DNA of 64,000 bases from contig DIBY01000001.1 of NCBI GenBank assembly GCA_002415135.1, forward strand, positions 155,040-219,039, written 5' to 3'. Source of the stretch: Flavobacteriales bacterium UBA5040. GTDB lineage: Bacteria > Bacteroidota > Bacteroidia > Flavobacteriales > Weeksellaceae. The notes under the pieces were generated by a model. It saw only the letters and a program-made list of their open reading frames with translations. It made no database searches and was not told the origin of the DNA. Positions 33,719-41,591 of this stretch are shown piece after piece. A program made the position numbers and the translations under genes. Within the stretch, counting starts at the first letter, position 1, and the number at the start of each line of letters is the position of its first letter.

Positions 33719-34364
33719 TTGAGAAAAAATATATTGTTTCTTCTTTTAATATCTCTTTCTTTTTTTTTCATGTGAGAAAAAGGACGAAACTTTAGACTTG
33801 AAATATGAGGTTTTAAACCAACTTATTGCAGAAGATATTGCTGGAAATAAAGCATCAGCGTATACTGAAAAATATTTATATAATATTTCAAAACCAGTCG
33901 ATCTAAAATTCAGAGAAATAGTACCTGAAAAAGAAAACAAAATAGTAGAACCACCTCCACCAAGTTCACACGGACCTATATACTTACCTGAGAACGGCAT
34001 TTTTACAAAAGATGACTTGGCATATATCAAAATTCAATTAAATACAAATTCTGATTTTATTTTTAAACCTACTAAAATCACATCTAAAGTTGAATTTATT
34101 GATACAGAAAAATTTCAGAAATTTCAGAAGTCGCAAGAAAACTATATATCTGCAAAAGACTATTGGAAAAAATTCAGAGCAGAATTTGGCGATATATGTT
34201 TGAGAAATTATTCGATTCCTTAGTTCAATAAAGAGAGGAATATCTGCATTGTGATCAATTCTATTTCTTGTGGACCACTTTGGGGCGGTGGTGAAACTTC
34301 TGTCTATAAAAAAATCAATGGAAAATGGAAAGTCATTAAAACTTTCAATCATTGGGTAAATTAA
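33719..34364 (+). pseudogene. Lipoprotein pseudogene (poly-T frameshift and in-frame amber stop)
   Basis: A TTG at 33719 opens a lipoprotein signal (RKNILFLLLISLSFFF) that runs into a nine-T tract at 33760-33768. Removing one T would join it to SCEKKDETLDLKYEVL, a proper lipobox with the conserved Cys codon TGT at 33771, and then to the body of the protein. That frame stops at TAG 34221-34223, yet continues in the same frame with FNKERNICIVINSISCGPLW to TAA at 34362-34364. Two lesions make decay more likely than a sequencing error, but both should be checked. The 3' end overlaps the next minus-strand gene by four bases. Confidence 0.65.
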
Positions 34365-34867
34365 AGAGCACTAATTAATTTCTCAACCTCAATTTTCTGA
34401 GTTGAATACTTTCGTTGCAACTCCGAATTCTCTCCCATTCTTTTATAATATTCCAAAGCTTTTTCACCGAAGAATTTTTTATGAAAATCTGAAATATCAG
34501 GAACGAGGGGAAATTGTTTATGGAAAAGCATTTCGTAATAAGCCTGAAATTCTCTTTCGTTTTTATCTTCTACTAAAGTTTCTCGCGCTTTCTGTCGAAC
34601 GTGTAACATTTCGTGCGCCACCATGTTTGCAACTAAATTCAGATCGAAATCGAAAAGGTTTCGGGGAATCATCACCATTTGTTTTTCACCGAGAACGCCT
34701 TCTGTAGTAAGTAACATTTTATTCGGTTCTAATTCTGGACGGAAACCGAAGCCTGCGAAATTTTCATTTTTAAGCCCGAATGAGTCGATGAGAAAATGAG
34801 CTGCATCGAGAATCTGGTCGTTTTCTTTGTAGGCGTTGATGTGATTTTTGATAGGTTCTAAATTCAT
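34361..34867 (-). CDS. HExxH-containing protein, possible metalloprotease
   Basis: A protein of 168 residues. VANMVAHEMLHVRQKARETL contains HEMLH, an HExxH zinc motif, and the downstream NEREFQAYYEMLFHK supplies candidate third-ligand glutamates. No signal peptide is seen. Related short proteins occur in Flavobacteriia, but I do not recognise a named family. It converges on the lipoprotein pseudogene. Confidence 0.7.
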   Translation of the reverse strand: MNLEPIKNHINAYKENDQILDAAHFLIDSFGLKNENFAGFGFRPELEPNKMLLTTEGVLGEKQMVMIPRNLFDFDLNLVANMVAHEMLHVRQKARETLVEDKNEREFQAYYEMLFHKQFPLVPDISDFHKKFFGEKALEYYKRMGENSELQRKYSTQKIEVEKLISAL

Positions 34868-35168
34868 GACTTAAAATAAATATATTACTATTTCTGTATT
34901 TCTTTTTTCACGCAAAGACAAATACATTTTGAAAAATTACGGCGCAAAAGCGTTTCACTGAACAACGGCGCAAATTACAGATAATTTTTAGTAAATATTT
35001 AGCGTGGATAAATTAGTTAGAATATACATTTCGACTAAACAAAACTCATTGTTGCAATAAAAAAACGGGCTAAAAGCCCGTTTCTACTGATTGATTATCT
35101 TTTCGTTTTGAAAACAAATGTTTCTAGCTTGTTCAAGATTGCGACCGCTCGTCTTTAAGGACGAGACT
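34868..35168. other. Gene-free gap with minus-strand terminator
   Basis: 301 bases without a credible ORF. AAACGGGC / GCCCGTTT at 35063-35083, with an A-rich run on the plus strand at 35058-35065, is an intrinsic terminator for the minus-strand suf operon. A second stem, CTCGTC / GACGAG at 35152-35165, lies next to the sufD stop. The rest is AT-rich with no clear signal. Confidence 0.6.
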
Positions 35169-36488
35169 CTACTCAATATCTTCGAACTCCATATCTACTT
35201 CTAATTTCTCTGCAAGAAGTTTGGAGATCTTCACTCGGAGTGGTTCGATATCAATATTTTCCATTGCGTCATTGGCGAAGGCGAACAATAACATCGCCTG
35301 CGCTTCTTTCTTGGAAATTCCACGTGCGCGAAGGTAAAACAAAGCGTCTTCATTCAACTGACCGACTGTACAACCGTGTGAACATTTCACATCGTCTGCG
35401 AAAATTTCTAACTGTGGCTTGCTGTCAATCGATGCACCTTCGTCGAGCAAAATATTGTTGTTTTGCTGATAAGCATTGGTTTTCTGAGCGATTTTATCTA
35501 CGTAAACTTTACCATTGAAAACCCCGTGAGATTTACCTTTGTAAATTCCTTTGTAATTTTGGTAACTCTCGCAATTTGGCGTCTTGTGATGAACGGCAGT
35601 ATGGTGATCAACCAGTTGATCGCCATCGATAATGGTAATTCCATTCATAAACGAGTTTATATTCTCACCGTTATGAATAAAATCTAAGTTGTTACGCACC
35701 AATTTTCCACCAAACGAAAACGTGTTGACTGTCGTTAAACTATCACGTTCCTGTTTTGCAAAAGTATGATCCATCATATAAGAGGTATCACTGTCATTTT
35801 GTACTTTGTGCCAATCTGCTTTCGCATTTTGTGCCGTAAAGATCTCCGTTACTGTATTGGTAAAAACATAAGTTTCATCAAAGTTGTGGTGACTTTCGAT
35901 CACTTCAATTTTGGAACCTTGTTCTGCAATCAGTAAGTTACGCGTATTGTAAAACGTATTTTCGTCTTGATTTTGAGAGATATAGAACACGTGAATTGGT
36001 TTTTCAATCACAACATTCTTTGGAACTTTCAAGAAAAACCCTTGCTTGCAGTAAGCAGTATTCAAGTTCGTAAACGCTAAATTCTGGTCAGCGATGGTAT
36101 TGAAATACTGATCGAAAACATCTTTATGTTTCGGATCATTTAAAGCGTAATTGAAAGAAAGCAATTCTACATTTTCAATAGAAATTTTTGATAATTCTTT
36201 GTGCAACTTGCCATTAATAAAAACGATCCAGTCGAAGTTTTCTTCGCCCAAATGCAGTTCTGCAATTTGTTCTTTTGAAATGGTGTGAGCTTCATTTGGG
36301 AAGAAATTATAATTCTTCTCGGTGATTTCTCTTAAGTTTGTGTATTTATATTCCTCGTCTTTTTTAGTTGGAAATCCAAAATGAAAGAACTTTTTCAAGG
36401 CAGCATTTCGGGTCTCATCCAGAAAACGGTGTTGAAGCGTATCTAAAAAAGCAGCGTGGTTGTTTTGTATATTTTCTAATAGAGCCAT
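35169..36488 (-). CDS. sufD: Fe-S cluster assembly protein SufD
   Basis: A protein of 439 residues, part of the SufBC2D scaffold that builds iron-sulfur clusters. The SufB/SufD core domain includes DHHTAVHHKTPNCESYQNYK, GVFNGKVYVDKIAQKTNAYQ and CSHGCTVGQLNEDALFYLRA. Last gene of the sufABCD operon, 57 bases after sufC, and followed by a terminator at 35063. Confidence 0.94.
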   Translation of the reverse strand: MALLENIQNNHAAFLDTLQHRFLDETRNAALKKFFHFGFPTKKDEEYKYTNLREITEKNYNFFPNEAHTISKEQIAELHLGEENFDWIVFINGKLHKELSKISIENVELLSFNYALNDPKHKDVFDQYFNTIADQNLAFTNLNTAYCKQGFFLKVPKNVVIEKPIHVFYISQNQDENTFYNTRNLLIAEQGSKIEVIESHHNFDETYVFTNTVTEIFTAQNAKADWHKVQNDSDTSYMMDHTFAKQERDSLTTVNTFSFGGKLVRNNLDFIHNGENINSFMNGITIIDGDQLVDHHTAVHHKTPNCESYQNYKGIYKGKSHGVFNGKVYVDKIAQKTNAYQQNNNILLDEGASIDSKPQLEIFADDVKCSHGCTVGQLNEDALFYLRARGISKKEAQAMLLFAFANDAMENIDIEPLRVKISKLLAEKLEVDMEFEDIE

Positions 36489-36545
36489 TGTATTGATTTG
36501 AAATTCGACATTTTAAAAGGAAATTTGTGGTTTACAAATTCCAAA

Positions 36546-37289
36546 TTAATTCAAAAGCCAATCGTATCCTTTTTCCTCTAATTCAAAAGCAAGTGATTTA
36601 TCACCAGTTTTGATGATTTTTCCGTCGGCTAAAACGTGAACAAAATCAGGCTCGATATAATCTAAAAGTCTTTGGTAGTGGGTAATTAACAAAACAGCGT
36701 TTCCTTCTTTTCTGAAAGAGTTAACTCCGTCTGCCACAATTCTCAAAGCGTCAATATCTAATCCTGAATCGGTTTCATCAAGTATCGCCAACTTCGGATT
36801 CAACATCATCATTTGAAAAATCTCGTTTCTTTTCTTCTCACCTCCAGAAAATCCCTGATTCAATGAACGGTTCAAAAACTCTCTTTTAATGTTCAATTTT
36901 TCAGAATTTTCTTTTACCAAACCTAACATTTCTTTTGCAGACATATTTTCTAAACCTTTTGCTTTTCGGTTTTCGTTGATGGCTGCTTTGATAAAGTTGG
37001 TAACGGTAACTCCAGGAATTTCTACTGGATATTGAAATGAAAGGAAAATTCCTTCATGTGCTCTTTCTTCTGGAGCATCTTCGATAATGTCTTTTCCTTC
37101 GAAAAGAATTTCACCATCGGTCACTTCGTACTCTTCTTTTCCTGCGATAACAGAAGCCAAAGTAGATTTACCAGCTCCGTTGGGTCCCATGATGGCATGA
37201 ACTTCACCTGGATTTATTTGTAGATTGATTCCTTTTAAGATTTCTGCTCCGTCTTGGATTCTAGCGTGTAAGTTGTTAATTTTTAACAT
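36546..37289 (-). CDS. sufC: Fe-S cluster assembly ATPase SufC
   Basis: An ABC-type ATPase of 247 residues that energises the SufBCD scaffold. Walker A GPNGAGKST, signature NQGFSGGEKKRNE, and Walker B LAILDETDSGLD, which has the SufC form. Flanked by sufD and sufB. Confidence 0.96.
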   Translation of the reverse strand: MLKINNLHARIQDGAEILKGINLQINPGEVHAIMGPNGAGKSTLASVIAGKEEYEVTDGEILFEGKDIIEDAPEERAHEGIFLSFQYPVEIPGVTVTNFIKAAINENRKAKGLENMSAKEMLGLVKENSEKLNIKREFLNRSLNQGFSGGEKKRNEIFQMMMLNPKLAILDETDSGLDIDALRIVADGVNSFRKEGNAVLLITHYQRLLDYIEPDFVHVLADGKIIKTGDKSLAFELEEKGYDWLLN

Positions 37290-37420
37290 AATATGAAATG
37301 AGGTAATTAGATAGTTTAAAAGTTAATTACTTCCTGTTTTTTTACTGTTATGATTATTTTCTCTGAAATTCGTTTCCCCGAATTTTGAACGGGAATATTG
37401 ATATTAAACCAGTTCCTGGT

Positions 37421-38872
37421 TTATCCAACTGAACCTTCTAAAGAAATCTCTAATAATTTCTGTGCTTCGATGGCAAATTCCATCGGTAATTTATTCAATA
37501 CTTCTTTTCCGAAACCGTTGACAATTAAAGCGATCGCTTTTTCTGTACTGATTCCTCTTTGGTTACAATAGAAGATCTGATCTTCACCGATTTTTGAAGT
37601 TGTTGCTTCGTGTTCCAGTTGCGAACTTGTATTTTTCACTTCGATGTAAGGGAAAGTATGCGCTCCACATTCATTTCCCATCAATAAAGAGTCACATTGT
37701 GAAAAGTTACGCGCTCCTTTTGCGGAAGGCATCATTTTCACCAATCCTCTATAAGAGTTGTTTGATTTCCCGGCAGATATTCCTTTAGAAATAATCGTTG
37801 ACTTGGTGTTTTTTCCGATGTGGATCATCTTGGTTCCCGTATCAGCGTATTGATGATGATTGGTAACCGCGATCGAATAAAATTCACCAACAGAATTATC
37901 ACCTTTTAAAATACAGCTTGGATATTTCCAAGTTACGGATGATCCAGTTTCAACTTGCGTCCAGGAGATTTTTGCATTTTTCTCACAAATTCCTCGTTTT
38001 GTTACGAAATTGAAAACTCCACCCTTGCCTTCTGAATCTCCAGGGTACCAGTTTTGTACGGTTGAGTATTTAATTTCAGCATCATCCATAGCGAATAATT
38101 CTACTACGGCGGCGTGTAATTGATTTTCATCTCTTGCCGGTGCAGTACAACCTTCTAAGTAAGAAACGTAACTTCCTTCATCAGCGATCAGTAATGTTCT
38201 TTCAAACTGTCCACTTCCTGATTTGTTTATTCTAAAGTAGGTAGAAAGTTCCATCGGACATTTAACGCCTTTTGGAATATAGCAGAAACTTCCGTCAGAG
38301 AATACGGCTGAGTTTAAAGCTGCATAGTAGTTATCACCCCTTGGGACCACCTTTCCAATATATTTACGGACCAATTCCGGATAATCTCTGATTGCTTCAG
38401 AAATTGCACAGAAAATAATTCCTTTATCTTTTAACGTTTTCTGGAAAGTAGTTTTTACAGAAACCGAATCGATCACAATATCCATCGCAACGCCAGAAAG
38501 CCTTTTCTGCTCCTCGATATTGATTCCTAGTTTAGCAAAGGTTTTCAATAATTCAGGATCAACTTCATCTAAGCTTGCTAATTCTGGTTTTACGGTTGGC
38601 GCTGAATAATATCGAATAGATTGAAAGTCAGGCTTTTCATAAGTAACATTGGCCCAATCAGGCTCCTCCATTTTCAACCATATCCTGTACGATTCTAATC
38701 GCCATTCGGTCATCCATTCCGGTTCTTCTTTTTTCGCCGAAATCATTCTCACAATTTCTTCTGATAAACCATTCGGAAAGTCGTCATATTCGATATCCGT
38801 GGTAAAACCGTATTCATATTTCTGATTTTCAAGATCAACCCTAAGATCGTCTTCTGTATATTTTGTTGCCAT
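37421..38872 (-). CDS. sufB: Fe-S cluster assembly protein SufB
   Basis: A protein of 483 residues, the main scaffold subunit. Core motifs include YIPKGVKCPMELSTYFRINK, YLEGCTAPARDENQLHAAVV and SRGFG-equivalent region SKGISAGKSNNSYRGLVKMM. Ends near IALIVNGFGKEVLNKLPMEF. Between sufC (131-base gap) and sufA (24-base gap). Confidence 0.95.
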   Translation of the reverse strand: MATKYTEDDLRVDLENQKYEYGFTTDIEYDDFPNGLSEEIVRMISAKKEEPEWMTEWRLESYRIWLKMEEPDWANVTYEKPDFQSIRYYSAPTVKPELASLDEVDPELLKTFAKLGINIEEQKRLSGVAMDIVIDSVSVKTTFQKTLKDKGIIFCAISEAIRDYPELVRKYIGKVVPRGDNYYAALNSAVFSDGSFCYIPKGVKCPMELSTYFRINKSGSGQFERTLLIADEGSYVSYLEGCTAPARDENQLHAAVVELFAMDDAEIKYSTVQNWYPGDSEGKGGVFNFVTKRGICEKNAKISWTQVETGSSVTWKYPSCILKGDNSVGEFYSIAVTNHHQYADTGTKMIHIGKNTKSTIISKGISAGKSNNSYRGLVKMMPSAKGARNFSQCDSLLMGNECGAHTFPYIEVKNTSSQLEHEATTSKIGEDQIFYCNQRGISTEKAIALIVNGFGKEVLNKLPMEFAIEAQKLLEISLEGSVG

Positions 38873-38896
38873 TTCTTTTAGTAAAAATTAAATGTT

Positions 38897-39226
38897 TTAC
38901 AGTGAGAAACTCTCACCGCAACCGCAAGTTCTGTTTGCATTCGGATTATTAAATACAAAACCTTTCCCATTCAACCCTGCTGAAAAATCAAGTATTGTTC
39001 CTGCTAAATAAAGTACTGATTTCTTATCGACAATGATTTTAATTCCATTATCCTCAAAGATCTGATCTGAATCTGTTTTTTCATTGTCAAATTTCAGTAC
39101 ATATTCTAAACCGGAACACCCGCCGCTTTTTACGCCGACTCTGATATAATCTTCAAAAGGTTTGAAGCCGTCTTCAGTCATTAACTGAATGGCTTTTTCT
39201 TTTGCTAGATCGCTTACTTTTATCAT
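38897..39226 (-). CDS. sufA: HesB/IscA-family iron-sulfur assembly accessory protein
   Basis: A protein of 109 residues, an A-type carrier that moves Fe-S clusters to targets. The three conserved cysteines are visible: SGGCSGLEY and the C-terminal CGCGESF. First gene of the suf operon, read from a promoter with both elements (39255-39285). Genes for SufE/SufS are not in the operon here. Confidence 0.93.
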   Translation of the reverse strand: MIKVSDLAKEKAIQLMTEDGFKPFEDYIRVGVKSGGCSGLEYVLKFDNEKTDSDQIFEDNGIKIIVDKKSVLYLAGTILDFSAGLNGKGFVFNNPNANRTCGCGESFSL

Positions 39227-39254
39227 TGTTTTTATTTAGAATCATTTTAGATTG

Positions 39255-39285
39255 CAAAATTACTAATAATATAATGAATATCAAA
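39255..39285 (-). promoter_or_regulatory. suf operon promoter
   Basis: Minus strand: TTTG (39285-39282), a 19-base spacer, then TAATTTTG (39262-39255), a full match to the Bacteroidota consensus, 29 bases before the sufA ATG. A plus-strand TATATTTG (39296-39303) for the GLPGLI gene lies back to back with it. Confidence 0.75.
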
Positions 39286-39374
39286 TTTGCTTCGGTATAT
39301 TTGTCTATCAATCTCATAGACGTGAATCTTTAACTTTTACCAGCGTTGAGTATCAAAAAACAAATTATTAAAAA

Positions 39375-40184
39375 ATGAAAAAAATTGCACTCCTAATTTT
39401 GGTTATCTGTTCTCAAATTGTTTTTTCGCAAGCGAACCGTTTCGTGTATCAAGTTACCATGAAACCTGATTCTACGGATAGGAATAATACAAAATCAGAA
39501 ATCGTTCATCTTGATATCTCAGGAGCAAACTCGATTTTCTATGGAGAAAACAGAATCAAGAGAGATTCTATTATCGGCAGAATGAGACAAACCGGAAGTT
39601 TTAATTTTGATAGAACTCAGATGCAAAATTTAAGAAGCAACCTGGATTTCATTATAGAAAAAGATTATAAAACCGGAAAGAAATTATATCAAGCAAGAAT
39701 TCTGCGCGATCAATACGCTTACGAAGAAGACCGACCAATGGATTGGAAGATCCTGCCGGAAACTGCGACCATTGGCGAATATAAAACTCAAAAAGCAGAG
39801 ACAAAATTTGCAGGCAGAACTTGGTTCGCTTGGTTTTCGACAGAAATACCTTTTCAAGACGGCCCTTATAAATTTTCAGGATTGCCAGGATTGATCGTTA
39901 AAGTTGAAGATTCCAAAGGCGACTATAGTTTCGATTTAAAAGAAGCCAAAAAAATTACGGAAATTGCAAGTTTCGAGCAAAGAGGTTCTACGATTCCTGT
40001 TAAAAGAGCCGCTTTTGAAAAACAACAAGAGCAGTTTAGAAAAGATCCGATGGCAGCGATTTCTTCCGCCAGTGGTGGCCGTGGCAACATGAGAATTCAA
40101 ATGGATCCGAATCAGCGGAAACAAATGGAGGAGCGACAAAAAGAAGAACTCAAAAAGAATAACAATCCGATTGAATTGAAATAG
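39375..40184 (+). CDS. GLPGLI family protein
   Basis: A protein of 269 residues with a signal peptide ending VFSQA. The name motif is visible in FSGLPGLIVKVEDSKGDYSF. This Bacteroidota family is exported, often beside TonB receptors, and of unknown function. The C-terminal third is Met/Arg/Gln-rich and likely disordered. A candidate -7 box is at 39296-39303; a terminator follows. Confidence 0.9.
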   Translation: MKKIALLILVICSQIVFSQANRFVYQVTMKPDSTDRNNTKSEIVHLDISGANSIFYGENRIKRDSIIGRMRQTGSFNFDRTQMQNLRSNLDFIIEKDYKTGKKLYQARILRDQYAYEEDRPMDWKILPETATIGEYKTQKAETKFAGRTWFAWFSTEIPFQDGPYKFSGLPGLIVKVEDSKGDYSFDLKEAKKITEIASFEQRGSTIPVKRAAFEKQQEQFRKDPMAAISSASGGRGNMRIQMDPNQRKQMEERQKEELKKNNNPIELK

Positions 40185-40190
40185 ATCACA

Positions 40191-40226
40191 AAAAATCCCG
40201 GTTAACGTTTATTAACCGGGATTTTT
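40191..40226. terminator. Bidirectional intrinsic terminator
   Basis: AAAAATCCCGGTTAA, short loop, TTAACCGGGATTTTT. Serves the converging GLPGLI and L,D-transpeptidase genes. Confidence 0.85.
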
Positions 40227-40239
40227 ATTTTTATCATTG

Positions 40240-41004
40240 TTAAATTCTTTCTTCAGCCTTCAACCATTTGGAACTTGACAAATATTGATTGTCTGGATAA
40301 TAGATGAAAAGGCAATTCTTTCCTTTGATCGTATTGATAATCGGTTCAGCCAAAGCTCTGGGAACTGCAGGACAACCCCAACTTCTACCAAGACGTTTTT
40401 GGTTTTTAATAAAATCTTCGCTTACATAATCAGCGCCATGCATCACGATTGCACGTTGCAAGGCCGCATCATTATAACCAGAATCCATTCCTAAAAGTTT
40501 CAGTGAATAGCCATTAGAACCGTTATAAGTCGTTTCTGTGATATAGAAACCAAGACTACTTTGCAAAGAACTTTCAGTATTTGAGAATTTCTGAGCGAAT
40601 TCTTCACCTGTATTTTTTCCGTGTGCTACCAGCGAATTAAATAGCACTTTTTTTTCGTTCAGATCGATGATCCAAAGTCTTTTCTCCGCAGATGACAATG
40701 AAAAATCGCAGATGGTGAGGAGATGCGAATCTTGATCCAGCTTCCCTTCTTTTTTAAGATTGATAAAACCTAAATAAGCTTTTGTAAAAACATCGGACTG
40801 AAGTTGATTAATATTATCGAAACCGATCGCGTTGTAAATTTCTTCCGCATAGCTTGCTGTGGATTTCGGCTCGGAGGTAAGGACTAAATTTTGTGATTGG
40901 GTTTTTAAAGGATTTTCTGTTGTGGTTTTCTTTAAATCCTCCACTTTATAGAAGGATGTAGCGAAAAACAAAACAGTTATTAAGGGTAAAAAGACCTTCT
41001 TCAT
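40240..41004 (-). CDS. L,D-transpeptidase-like murein catalytic domain protein
   Basis: A protein of 254 residues with an N-terminal signal or anchor (VFLPLITVLFFATSF). The catalytic domain of the YkuD-like murein transpeptidase type shows MHGADYVSEDFIKNQKRLGR followed by SWGCPAVP, which holds the nucleophilic cysteine with its histidine in MHGA. Likely crosslinks or edits peptidoglycan. A full promoter lies 30 bases upstream. Confidence 0.87.
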   Translation of the reverse strand: MKKVFLPLITVLFFATSFYKVEDLKKTTTENPLKTQSQNLVLTSEPKSTASYAEEIYNAIGFDNINQLQSDVFTKAYLGFINLKKEGKLDQDSHLLTICDFSLSSAEKRLWIIDLNEKKVLFNSLVAHGKNTGEEFAQKFSNTESSLQSSLGFYITETTYNGSNGYSLKLLGMDSGYNDAALQRAIVMHGADYVSEDFIKNQKRLGRSWGCPAVPRALAEPIINTIKGKNCLFIYYPDNQYLSSSKWLKAEERI

Positions 41005-41034
41005 TCTCTATTATGTTAAATGATTTTAAGTAGG

Positions 41035-41064
41035 CAAATTTACAATTAATTAGTTATCAAGCAA
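41035..41064 (-). promoter_or_regulatory. Promoter of the L,D-transpeptidase-like gene
   Basis: Minus strand: TTG (41064-41062), a 19-base spacer, then TAAATTTG (41042-41035), both consensus elements at the consensus distance. Confidence 0.65.
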
Positions 41065-41133
41065 TTGAATGATAATTTTTTAACGTTAATTAAGAAGATT
41101 TAACGGTTCTAAGGTCAGGTCATTTATATTTAT

Positions 41134-41141
41134 TAATTTTG
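41134..41141 (+). promoter_or_regulatory. Candidate -7 box for the Cys-rich protein gene
   Basis: TAATTTTG ends 7 bases before the ATG at 41149, so the transcript would be nearly leaderless if this box is used. Confidence 0.35.
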
Positions 41142-41148
41142 CAAAAGC

Positions 41149-41523
41149 ATGTCGAGAACTTTGAAAATATTTTTTATTGTTTTGGGGTTGAGTATTTTTA
41201 TTCTTCCCAAGCAAATGGTCTTTGCTCAAAGTACCGTGGAATGCTGTGATCAGAAAGTAATTAAAGATGATTGCTGCAAAGCAAAAAAGACTACTTCCTG
41301 TCATTCTGAAAACTCTACAAATGATTCCCCAGAAAACCACTGTGGCGATGATTGTAACCAATGTAATTCCTGCACTGTAAATTGTGTTATGAATTACCTT
41401 TCTCCCGAATTTAGTATGAATTTGAAACATCGTTTCTTTATTCAGAAACTCAATTTTGAATACGGGAATTCTTATTTCTCATCAAATATTGAAAACATTT
41501 GGCAACCGCCTAAATTAAGTTAA
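41149..41523 (+). CDS. Cys-rich exported protein, HYC_CC_PP-like
   Basis: A protein of 124 residues with a signal peptide ending MVFAQ and about a dozen cysteines in its middle third: STVECCDQKVIKDDCCKAKK, CGDDCNQCNSCTVNC. The tail ENIWQPPKLS resembles the PP ending of the Bacteroidota HYC_CC_PP proteins that lie next to copper-linked TonB receptors. It precedes a receptor with metal-binding modules, so a role in metal (probably copper) handling is likely. The metal is not shown by the sequence. Confidence 0.7.
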   Translation: MSRTLKIFFIVLGLSIFILPKQMVFAQSTVECCDQKVIKDDCCKAKKTTSCHSENSTNDSPENHCGDDCNQCNSCTVNCVMNYLSPEFSMNLKHRFFIQKLNFEYGNSYFSSNIENIWQPPKLS

Positions 41524-41591
41524 CACATTACAAAACAGCCAAAAGAATGTTCTTTCGGCAACCTTATTATGTTAATTAACTTATTATAAAA

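Noticed and set aside
41536..41558. Hairpin GCCAAAAGAA / TTCTTTCGGC before the receptor gene as a terminator
   Set aside because: No T tract follows and it would cut the presumed operon; weak evidence either way.
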